A stretch of DNA of 5,078 nt. It comes from Pseudomonadota bacterium. GTDB taxonomy: Bacteria; Pseudomonadota; Alphaproteobacteria; Rhizobiales; Xanthobacteraceae. The position numbers and the translations under genes were made by a program. The DNA lies in NCBI GenBank assembly GCA_021823875.1, contig JAKAMD010000272.1:1-5078 (forward strand), given 5' to 3'. Below the pieces are notes generated by a model that did no database searches, was not told the origin of the DNA, and was given only the letters and a program-made list of their open reading frames with translations. Below, in pieces: positions 1 to 4,815 of this stretch (within the stretch, counting starts at the first letter, position 1; each line of letters starts with the position of its first letter).

Positions 1-1
1 G

Positions 2-559
2 CAGGCGGTCGCGGATTGGCGCCATTTCGTGGTCGAACACGGCCATGTCGAGATTGCCGTCAACATTCCGCTTCAGTTCTTTCAACGCGCCGATGCCATC
101 CGAACACTGAAGCGCCAGATGCCGGACCATCCGGCCTTCCAGGGACTCATCGTCGAAATCAACAGCAGTGACGTCGTCGAAAATCCGGGATTGGCAAAAC
201 AGGCGGCGCGGCAGCTCCAGCTCCACAACATCGCGGTTGCCGTCGACGATGTCGGAACCGAGTGGCCGGCATTCATGACGTTCGACGATTTTCCATTCGT
301 CGAAATCAAAGTCGATCGCGGACTGGTCGACGGTTGCGCCGACGACCGGCTGAAGCAATCGACCTGCCGCCGCATCATCGAGCTTGCCGATGGCTTCGGC
401 GCGCGCGTGGTGGCGGAGGGTGTCGAAACGCGCGGCGATTTTCTCGCAGCGCGCGAGTTGGGATTCGACCAGATTCAGGGCTTCTTCTTCGCCAAGCCGA
501 TGGAGCGGCAGAAGTTCGTCCGCCGTTTTCTGCGGCGTCCGGTCGAGATGCCGAAATAA
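2..559 (+). CDS. EAL-domain protein, 3' part (cyclic-di-GMP phosphodiesterase type, possibly degenerate)
   Basis: The reading frame is open from the window edge, so the start and the EAL signature itself lie upstream; 185 residues are visible. They match the rest of an EAL domain, which hydrolyses or senses cyclic-di-GMP in the cytoplasm. Visible residues (counted from base 2) are N21 in AVNIP, E52 in VEINSS, D82-D83 in AVDDVGTEW, K103-D105 in EIKVD, E139 in VVAEGVET and Q159 in DQIQGFFFAKPM. These cover the usual metal and general-base positions. Two places deviate: the second Glu of the usual ExTE motif is Ser55, and loop 6, normally DFGTGYSS, reads DVGTEWPA. The loop change could mean a weak or inactive enzyme that only binds the ligand. 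An upstream GGDEF or sensor domain may exist but cannot be seen. The ATG/GTG-like codon at 29 is internal to the domain and not the true start. The gene runs convergent to the amidohydrolase and is probably unrelated to it in function. Confidence 0.9.
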   Translation, partial: QAVADWRHFVVEHGHVEIAVNIPLQFFQRADAIRTLKRQMPDHPAFQGLIVEINSSDVVENPGLAKQAARQLQLHNIAVAVDDVGTEWPAFMTFDDFPFVEIKVDRGLVDGCADDRLKQSTCRRIIELADGFGARVVAEGVETRGDFLAARELGFDQIQGFFFAKPMERQKFVRRFLRRPVEMPK

Positions 560-570
560 AGCGAGGTCGC

Positions 571-1518
571 TCAGATGCCCAAAAGCTTGGCCGCGTTGTT
601 GTAGGCGATGTCGGCGCGCAGACCTTCGTCCATCGTGGCCGAGTCCATGAATTCACCGGCACCCGCTGAATCGAACGGATAGTCGGCCGAGAACATGACG
701 TGGTCGCGGCCCAAGGCACCGACCGAGCACATCACCGGCGGCAGGTCGTACATGCCGGACATCGTCACCCAGATATTGTCCTTCAGGTATTGCGACGGCG
801 GCTTCGGCAGTTCCCAGCCATAGGGCGCCGAGCGGCTGTCGAAACGCCAGAGCTGGTAGGGCAGCGTCTCGCCGAGATGGCCAAGGATGAGTTTCGCGTT
901 CGGATAGCGATGGAACACGCCGCTGCAAATGACGCGCAGCGCATGCGAGCCGGTCTCCACGCCCCAGCCCCACATCGGGCGCGCCAGCACATTGTAACCG
1001 GCGATCGCCGGCAACGGCGCCACCGGATCGGCCGGGTGCAGGTAGATCGGCGCGTCGAGCGCGGCCGCCCGCTCCCAGAACACATCGTAGGAGCGGTCGT
1101 CGAGATATTTGCCGTGAGTATGGCCGTTGATCATGGCGCCGCAGAACTTGAGCTCGCGTACGCAGCGCTCAAGCTCGTCGGCGGCTCCCTTGGGATCCTG
1201 CATCGCCAGATGAGCCAGGCCGGAATAGCGGTCCGGCCGCTTCTGAATCTGCCCGGCTAGAAAATCGTTCGATCCGCGCGCCCGGTTGAGCGCCGTCGCG
1301 GTATCGCGTTCAGCCTGGACGCCGGGTCCCGCAATCGCAAGAACCGCGCGGGCGATGCCGGCTTTATCCATCGTATCCAGCCGGCGGTCGCCGAAATCGG
1401 TGAGGCAGGCAAAGAGGCCGTCGGCCTTGGGACGGGCGACGTCGACCATGGTCGGCCACCAGTAATCCACCAGACCGGGGTCCAGGAAATGCTCTTCCAG
1501 CGCGATTTTCTTCACCAT
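571..1518 (-). CDS. Amidohydrolase-family (COG2159) protein, gamma-resorcylate decarboxylase-like
   Basis: This 315-residue protein has the size and layout of the amidohydrolase-2 decarboxylases (gamma-resorcylate/2,6-dihydroxybenzoate decarboxylase, 5-carboxyvanillate decarboxylase, ACMSD). These TIM-barrel enzymes use one divalent metal and do non-oxidative decarboxylation of aromatic or muconate-type acids. The N-terminus KIALEEHF places E8 and H10 exactly where gamma-resorcylate decarboxylase has its first metal ligands. Further ligand or catalytic positions are H161 (IYLHP), H214 and E217 (ILGHLGE) and D279 (MFSADYPFD). RPDRYSGLAHLAMQDP and ELERCVRELKF are also family-typical stretches. 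I start it at the ATG at 1518 because AGAGGAAA lies 4 bases upstream (1523-1530) and because the ALEEH motif is normally within ten residues of the start; an in-frame ATG at 1599 would add 27 residues lacking family similarity and run through the promoter region. It is transcribed divergently from the IclR gene, its likely regulator. Substrate is inferred only to be an aryl or ring acid; a hydrolase of the same family is the alternative. Confidence 0.9.
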   Translation of the reverse strand: MVKKIALEEHFLDPGLVDYWWPTMVDVARPKADGLFACLTDFGDRRLDTMDKAGIARAVLAIAGPGVQAERDTATALNRARGSNDFLAGQIQKRPDRYSGLAHLAMQDPKGAADELERCVRELKFCGAMINGHTHGKYLDDRSYDVFWERAAALDAPIYLHPADPVAPLPAIAGYNVLARPMWGWGVETGSHALRVICSGVFHRYPNAKLILGHLGETLPYQLWRFDSRSAPYGWELPKPPSQYLKDNIWVTMSGMYDLPPVMCSVGALGRDHVMFSADYPFDSAGAGEFMDSATMDEGLRADIAYNNAAKLLGI

Positions 1519-1522
1519 GGCG

Positions 1523-1530
1523 TTTCCTCT
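1523..1530 (-). promoter_or_regulatory. Ribosome-binding site of the amidohydrolase gene
   Basis: Read on the - strand this is AGAGGAAA, four bases before the ATG at 1518. It supports the short start over the in-frame upstream ATG at 1599. Confidence 0.65.
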
Positions 1531-1537
1531 GACGGAC

Positions 1538-1560
1538 GGCGGGAGGCCGCCCAATTTTTT
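1538..1560 (+). terminator. Possible short intrinsic terminator or 5'-UTR hairpin
   Basis: GGCGG (1538-1542) and CCGCC (1547-1551) form a 5-bp stem with loop GAGG, followed by C, AA and six T residues (1555-1560). On the + strand this has the form of a small Rho-independent terminator that could stop antisense read-through from the EAL gene into the IclR promoter. On the - strand the same bases would be a hairpin in the amidohydrolase leader. The stem is short, so this is tentative. Confidence 0.3.
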
Positions 1561-1569
1561 GCTTTTCAG

Positions 1570-1603
1570 TGTATCGTACTTTGGGCTATTGTGTCCCACA
1601 TTG
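1570..1603. promoter_or_regulatory. Candidate tandem operator for the IclR-family regulator
   Basis: Two 14-base segments, 1570-1583 and 1590-1603, match at 10 of 14 positions with a period of exactly 20 bases, close to two helical turns. Each contains a small inverted repeat with a 3-base centre: GTA-TCG-TAC (1571-1579) and TGTG-TCC-CACA (1590-1600). IclR-family proteins bind as dimers or tetramers to short palindromes or repeated sites between divergent genes, which fits. The arms are short, so chance similarity is possible. Confidence 0.4.
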
Positions 1604-1652
1604 CAAGGCGGCGAAGACCGCTGGGCGTATCGAGGGTGGAAGCGTCAGCGTC

Positions 1653-2423
1653 ATGAATCGTCTTGTCCCGAACGACAAAAGCCAAGTCCAAGTGATTGCC
1701 CGCGCCGCGACCATCTTGCGGGCACTCGAAGACGAAAATGCAGGGCTCAGCCTCGGCCAGATCGCACAGCGCGTGAACCTTGCGCGTTCGACCGTGCAGC
1801 GCATCGTCGCCGCGCTCGAATGCGAGAAGCTGGTCATCGCGGCGACGCCCAACGGCCGCGTGCGGCTGGGACCGGCGATCCTGAGATTGGCGGCTTCGGT
1901 GCACAGCGATTTCACCGCGGCGGCGCGCCCGTTCCTCGAGCGGCTATCGAACGAACTGCACGAGACGGTCGATCTCTCGACCGTGAAGAAGGATCATCTG
2001 GTGTTCATCGACCAGGTGATCGGATCCCAGCGTCTGCGCACGGTATCGGCGGTCGGCGAAACCTTCCCGCTGCATTGTACCGCCAATGGCAAGGCCTATC
2101 TCGCCCAACTCACCGATGTCGGCATCGAGAAGCTGATCGGCCGCAGCTATGAAGCGCGCACGCCGAAGACGCTGACCAGGCTCGACGTCCTGCTCGACGA
2201 TTTGAAGACGGCGCGCCGCCTTGGCGTCGCCTTCGACCGCGAAGAACATACGCTTGGCATTTGCGCCGTCGGCGTCGCGTTGCGCGATCCGCTCGGCAAT
2301 GCGGTGGCGATCTCGGTGCCGGTGCCGAGCCAACGCTTCGAACACCAGCAGACATTGATCGCCGAGCGACTGCTGGCGACCAAGCGCGCCATGGAAGCGC
2401 ATATGAATTCTGCCGTCGTCTGA
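1653..2423 (+). CDS. IclR-family transcriptional regulator
   Basis: This 256-residue protein has the two-domain layout and length normal for IclR. An N-terminal winged helix-turn-helix (about residues 11-73) contains LSLGQIAQRVNLARSTVQR, with the recognition helix around ARSTVQRIVAALE; the wing reads ATPNGRVRLGP. The C-terminal effector domain (about 85-250) shows the family hallmarks LHCTANGKAYLA (140-151) and DREEHTLGICAVGVALRD (195-212), followed by AISVPVPS. Such proteins bind small aromatic or organic acids and repress or activate adjacent catabolic genes, often divergently. I chose the ATG at 1653, with GAGGGTGGA (1632-1640) upstream. The frame extends to an ATG at 1569, but those extra residues look non-coding and would remove the divergent promoter. 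It most likely controls the amidohydrolase gene and the downstream enzyme genes; the effector is unknown. Confidence 0.93.
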   Translation: MNRLVPNDKSQVQVIARAATILRALEDENAGLSLGQIAQRVNLARSTVQRIVAALECEKLVIAATPNGRVRLGPAILRLAASVHSDFTAAARPFLERLSNELHETVDLSTVKKDHLVFIDQVIGSQRLRTVSAVGETFPLHCTANGKAYLAQLTDVGIEKLIGRSYEARTPKTLTRLDVLLDDLKTARRLGVAFDREEHTLGICAVGVALRDPLGNAVAISVPVPSQRFEHQQTLIAERLLATKRAMEAHMNSAVV

Positions 2424-2498
2424 GCCCGACTCAAGACGCGTGGATAAAAACGAAGTTCTGCCAATACGTGCAAAAAAGGCGCGAAACCAAGGAGGACG
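2424..2498. promoter_or_regulatory. Spacer between regulator and cyclase genes, with strong Shine-Dalgarno
   Basis: This 75-base gap contains an A-rich part and the Shine-Dalgarno AAGGAGG (2489-2495). It sits only 3 bases before the ATG at 2499, but 9 bases before an in-frame GTG at 2505, so translation may start at either codon. I see no terminator after the regulator gene, so read-through into the enzyme genes is possible. A GGATAAAA stretch (2441-2448) could be a -10 element but has no clear -35 partner. Confidence 0.45.
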
Positions 2499-3347
2499 AT
2501 GGCCGTGACCCAAAAAATCCGCGGGGTAACTTTCGAGGAAAACCTCAAAAACAGCATGGGACTGGAGTTTTTCAATCTCTCCCATCGCTTCGGTTATCAG
2601 TCCCCGAACTGGCCCTATTTCGAGGACGTCAAGATCGAGCGCATCCACTACATGGCGAAGTCCGGCGTGCTGTCGCAGCGTATCACCACTTCGATGCACA
2701 ATACCACACACATCGACGCGCCGGCGCACGTGATCCAGGGCACGCCCTTCATCGACGAAGTGCCGCTGCCGCACTTCTTCGGCTCCGGCATCGTGGTGTC
2801 GATTCCGAAGAAGAAGTGGGAGCAGATCACCTATGACGACCTGGAAAAGGCCGCCGGCAAGATCGTGCGCCCGCACGACGTGGTGATCGTCAACACCGGC
2901 TGGCACGAGTTCTACGAGGACAGTGAGGATTACTTCTGCCGCGCGCCCGGCTTCGTGCCGTCGGCCGGCAAATGGTTCGTCGAGAAGAAGGTGAAGGTGG
3001 TCGGTCACGACACCCAGGCCAACGACCATCCGCTCGCCACCGCCATCGGTCCGCAGCGCAACGGTCCGCTGCATCCGCATCTTGCCGCCGAATACAAGGA
3101 ATGGTCGGGCGGCCGCGACTGGAAGGACGACTTTCCGGAATGGGAGCCGGTGCACCGCATCCTGTTCAGCAATGGCATCCTCGGCATCGAGAACGTCGGC
3201 GGCGACATCGACAAGGTCACCGGCAAGCGCTGCACCTTCGCCTTCTTCCCGTGGAACTGGGATCGCGGCGACGGCTGCATCATCCGCCTGGTCGCCATCA
3301 CCGATCCGTCCGGCAAATACCGCATCGAACCCGGGGAGAAGTTCTAA
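2499..3347 (+). CDS. Cyclase-family (PF04199) metal-dependent hydrolase
   Basis: The 282-residue product belongs to the cyclase family that includes kynurenine formamidase KynB and isatin hydrolase, which hydrolyse cyclic or acyl C-N and, in some members, C-C bonds using Mn or Zn. The family motif HxGTHxDxPxH appears as HNTTHIDAPAH (residues 67-77), giving H67, H71, D73 and H77; the usual Gly is Thr. A second pair, H219 and E231 (VHRILFSNGILGIENVG), is 12 residues apart, the spacing of the second metal-site His and Glu in KynB. GHDTQANDHP (170-178) matches the GxDT region. It is about 70 residues longer than KynB; the extra length includes an N-terminal extension and a tryptophan-rich insert (about 195-217). 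No signal peptide is seen, so it is probably cytoplasmic. It is followed by the cupin gene with overlapping stop and start (TAATG), which implies translational coupling. The substrate is not shown; ring opening of a cyclic diketone or lactam is the inference. Confidence 0.9.
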   Translation: MAVTQKIRGVTFEENLKNSMGLEFFNLSHRFGYQSPNWPYFEDVKIERIHYMAKSGVLSQRITTSMHNTTHIDAPAHVIQGTPFIDEVPLPHFFGSGIVVSIPKKKWEQITYDDLEKAAGKIVRPHDVVIVNTGWHEFYEDSEDYFCRAPGFVPSAGKWFVEKKVKVVGHDTQANDHPLATAIGPQRNGPLHPHLAAEYKEWSGGRDWKDDFPEWEPVHRILFSNGILGIENVGGDIDKVTGKRCTFAFFPWNWDRGDGCIIRLVAITDPSGKYRIEPGEKF

Positions 3348-3688
3348 TGCACGTCAAACGTTTTTCCGACGTCAAGGCCTATGACGCGCCCAACCATCGC
3401 GCCTGCTCGTCGCTGCGCCTGTTCGGCGCCGAGGCCGGCGGCACCAAGGGACTGATCGCCGGCGTGTCGCATTTCCTGCCCGGCGGCGGCGCCGGTCCGG
3501 ACGCCTCGCCGCCGGAGAAGGTCTATTTCGTGCTCGAAGGCGAATTGACGGTGATCGTGAACGGCAAGGAGACCGTGTTGAAGAAGCACGACTCCTGCGT
3601 GATCGAGCCGAACGAACATCGCGAGATCATCAACCGCGGCAACGAGGTTTGCACCATCCTCGTCGCGGTGGCGATGCCGCCGAAGTGA
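3347..3688 (+). CDS. Small single-domain cupin lacking the usual metal ligands
   Basis: This 113-residue protein starts on the A shared with the cyclase stop codon (TAATG), with GGGGAG (3333-3338) as its ribosome-binding site. The core is a cupin_2 beta-barrel: FLPGGGAGPDASPPEKVYFVLEGELTVIVNG (quoted in part as KVYFVLEGELTV, residues 58-69) and an HDSCVIEPNEHREIINRG second motif (81-98). In active cupins motif 1 has HxH and a Glu; here the matching stretch is PDASPPEK with no His. Motif 2 keeps H91 but at an altered spacing from P88. It therefore probably does not bind a metal in the usual way. Possible roles are substrate binding, accessory subunit of the cyclase, or a metal-independent isomerase. 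The coupling to the cyclase argues for a 1:1 partnership. No function can be named. Confidence 0.85.
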   Translation: MHVKRFSDVKAYDAPNHRACSSLRLFGAEAGGTKGLIAGVSHFLPGGGAGPDASPPEKVYFVLEGELTVIVNGKETVLKKHDSCVIEPNEHREIINRGNEVCTILVAVAMPPK

Positions 3689-3690
3689 CG

Positions 3691-3841
3691 CTACCTCCCC
3701 TCTTCCCGCTTGCGGGGAGAGGGTGGCTTTCGAGCGAAGCGAGAAAGCCGGGTGAAGGGCGCGTGTGCCGCGATTACTGCGCAAACCCCTCACCCGACCT
3801 CGCTCCGCCCGGTCGACCTCTCCCCGCGAGTGGGGAGAGGT
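3691..3841. repeat. Nested palindromic intergenic repeat (element A)
   Basis: The gap between the cupin and SDR genes is almost filled by imperfect inverted repeats. A 12-bp stem with one G-T wobble lies at 3698-3709/3712-3723 (2-base loop as drawn). GGCTTTC/GAAAGCC pair at 3725-3731/3743-3749. CGGGTGAAGGG (3749-3759) pairs with CCCCTCACCCG (3786-3796) with one mismatch. A perfect 10-bp stem, ACCTCTCCCC/GGGGAGAGGT, lies at 3816-3825/3832-3841. GGGGAGAGG at 3714-3722 can alternatively pair with CCTCTCCCC at 3817-3825, so the whole element can fold back on itself. The CCTCTCCCC...GGGGAGAGG theme resembles dispersed repeats I know from Hyphomicrobiales genomes. Transcribed, it could act as an mRNA stability or partial termination element. 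Confidence 0.85.
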
Positions 3842-3864
3842 GAAAAGAAAATTGGGAGGACATA

Positions 3865-4668
3865 ATGTCCGAGGAATTTCTGAAAAATCCGCTCTCTTTG
3901 TTCGACATCAAGGGCAAGACCGCGATCGTGACCGGCGCCTCGGGCGCTTTCGGCGCGCTGGCGGCCAAGACGCTCGCCGGCGCCGGCGCCAATGTGGTGC
4001 TGGCCGCGAGCAAGGAAGACGATTGGAAGAAAGTCGCGGCCGAATGCGAGAAGCTCGGCGCCAAGGCCGCCGGCATTGCGCTACGCCCGTCGTCGGAAGC
4101 CAATTGCGACAAGATTGTGCAGACCGCGGTCGCCACGTTCGGCGGTGTCGACATTCTGGTGGTCGCCGGCGGCCTCAACAAGGTTTCCAAAATCGTCGAT
4201 CAGAAGGTCGAGGACTTCCTCGAGGTGATGGACGCCAACGTCAACCAGTCCTGGCTGATGGCGCGCGCCGCCGGCAAGCGGATGCTCAGCCAAGGCCGCG
4301 GCGGCAAGGTAATCCTGACCAGTTCGGCGCGCGGGCTGCTCGGTCATCCGGCCGGCTACTCGGCCTATTGCGCCTCGAAGTCGGCGGTCGACGGCATCAC
4401 CAAGGCGCTCGGTTGCGAATGGGGCGAAACCGGCATCACCGTCAACGCACTGGGGCCGACCGTGTTCCGTTCGCCGCTCACCGCGTGGATGTACGAGGAC
4501 ACCGAGCGGGCGCAGACCGTGCGCAAAGGCTTCCTCGCCAGGGTCCCCAAAGGCCGCCTGGGCGAGCCGGAAGACCTTGCCGGGCCGCTGCTGTTCCTGG
4601 CTTCGAAGGCATCGGATTTCTATACCGGTCACATCCTCTACGCCGACGGCGGCTATACGGCGGGTTAA
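3865..4668 (+). CDS. Short-chain dehydrogenase/reductase (classical SDR)
   Basis: The 267-residue product is a classical Rossmann-fold SDR. The cofactor motif is TGASGAFG (residues 23-30), where the middle Gly of TGxxxGxG is Ala28. After strand 2 the sequence is LAASKEDD (47-54), without the acidic residue typical of NAD preference, which leans towards NADP(H) but is not decisive. VVAGG (99-103) stands for the NNAG motif. Catalytic positions are N125 (DANVN), S153/S154 (LTSSARG), Y168 and K172 (YCASK). GPTVFRSPLT (197-206) and the C-terminal YADGGYTAG are standard. GGGAGGA (3854-3860) lies 4 bases before the ATG. It resembles FabG-, KduD- and gluconate-5-dehydrogenase-type enzymes; these names cannot be told apart by eye. 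In context it likely reduces or oxidises a ring ketone/alcohol of the pathway substrate. It is separated from its operon neighbours by a palindromic repeat on each side. Confidence 0.93.
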   Translation: MSEEFLKNPLSLFDIKGKTAIVTGASGAFGALAAKTLAGAGANVVLAASKEDDWKKVAAECEKLGAKAAGIALRPSSEANCDKIVQTAVATFGGVDILVVAGGLNKVSKIVDQKVEDFLEVMDANVNQSWLMARAAGKRMLSQGRGGKVILTSSARGLLGHPAGYSAYCASKSAVDGITKALGCEWGETGITVNALGPTVFRSPLTAWMYEDTERAQTVRKGFLARVPKGRLGEPEDLAGPLLFLASKASDFYTGHILYADGGYTAG

Positions 4669-4698
4669 ACAATTTGCGCTCGCGCCAACATCAAACCG

Positions 4699-4803
4699 GT
4701 CATTCCGGGGCGCGAGTGTAGCGAGCGAACCCGGAATCCATAACCAAGCTCGTTACGGCGTATGGATTCCGGGGCCGGCCCTTACGGGCCGTCCCGGAAT
4801 GAC
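4699..4803. repeat. Cloverleaf-like palindromic intergenic repeat (element B)
   Basis: Outer arms GTCATTCCGGG (4699-4709) and CCCGGAATGAC (4793-4803) are a perfect 11-bp inverted repeat. Inside, CCCGGAATCCATA (4730-4742) and TATGGATTCCGGG (4761-4773) form a perfect 13-bp stem with an 18-base loop. CGGCCC/GGGCCG (4776-4781/4786-4791) is a third small hairpin with loop TTAC. The outer and inner arms share the CCGGAAT core. The ATTCCGGG...CCCGGAATCCATA theme is a well-known type of dispersed repeat in Bradyrhizobium and Rhodopseudomonas. It lies between the SDR stop and the next gene's Shine-Dalgarno sequence. Confidence 0.88.
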
Positions 4804-4807
4804 GGAG
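4804..4807 (+). promoter_or_regulatory. Ribosome-binding site adjoining repeat B
   Basis: GGAG starts on the base directly after the outer arm of the repeat (which ends at 4803) and is 8 bases before the ATG at 4816. The stem of the repeat may therefore affect ribosome access. Confidence 0.5.
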
Positions 4808-4815
4808 TATGGGTT

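Larger units (their letters stand above)
1519..1652. promoter_or_regulatory. Divergent promoter/operator region between amidohydrolase and IclR genes
   Basis: This 134-base gap must hold promoters for both directions. The AT-rich core (about 1553-1605) contrasts with its GC-rich surroundings. On the + strand TTTTCA (1563-1568), an 18-base spacer and TATTGT (1587-1592) form a weak sigma-70-like pair, four of six matches each. Two repeated elements overlap this pair and are listed separately as a likely IclR-family operator. No convincing - strand promoter hexamers were found, although the - strand promoter must lie here or further inside the regulator gene. Confidence 0.55.

Noticed and set aside
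560..571. AGCGA/TCGCT palindrome between the convergent stop codons as a bidirectional terminator
   Set aside because: The 5-bp arms have only a 2-base centre and no T-run follows on either strand.
700..1260. A 186-codon + strand open frame inside the amidohydrolase gene
   Set aside because: It is antisense to conserved decarboxylase motifs and has no domain or convincing start signal.
1519..1599. N-terminal extension of the amidohydrolase to the ATG at 1599
   Set aside because: The added 27 residues lack family similarity, would cover the promoter core, and a good Shine-Dalgarno precedes the ATG at 1518.
1944..3155. A 403-codon open frame on the - strand across the regulator and cyclase genes
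   Set aside because: It lies antisense to two genes with clear family motifs, shows Arg/His/Asp-rich composition of an antisense shadow in GC-rich DNA, and has no recognisable domain.
3344..3793. A 149-codon - strand open frame over the cupin and repeat A
   Set aside because: It runs through the palindromic repeat and is antisense to the cupin; its residues mirror the cupin codons.
3691..3841. Repeat A as a CRISPR array
   Set aside because: There are inverted rather than regularly spaced direct repeats and no unique spacers.
3765..4721. A 318-codon + strand frame overlapping the SDR gene
   Set aside because: Arg/Gly-rich out-of-frame reading of the SDR codons; the true frame carries all SDR motifs.
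4699..4803. Repeat B as a tRNA gene or riboswitch
   Set aside because: The cloverleaf-like form comes from nested inverted repeats; tRNA consensus bases and an anticodon arm of correct size are absent, and the theme is that of a dispersed repeat.
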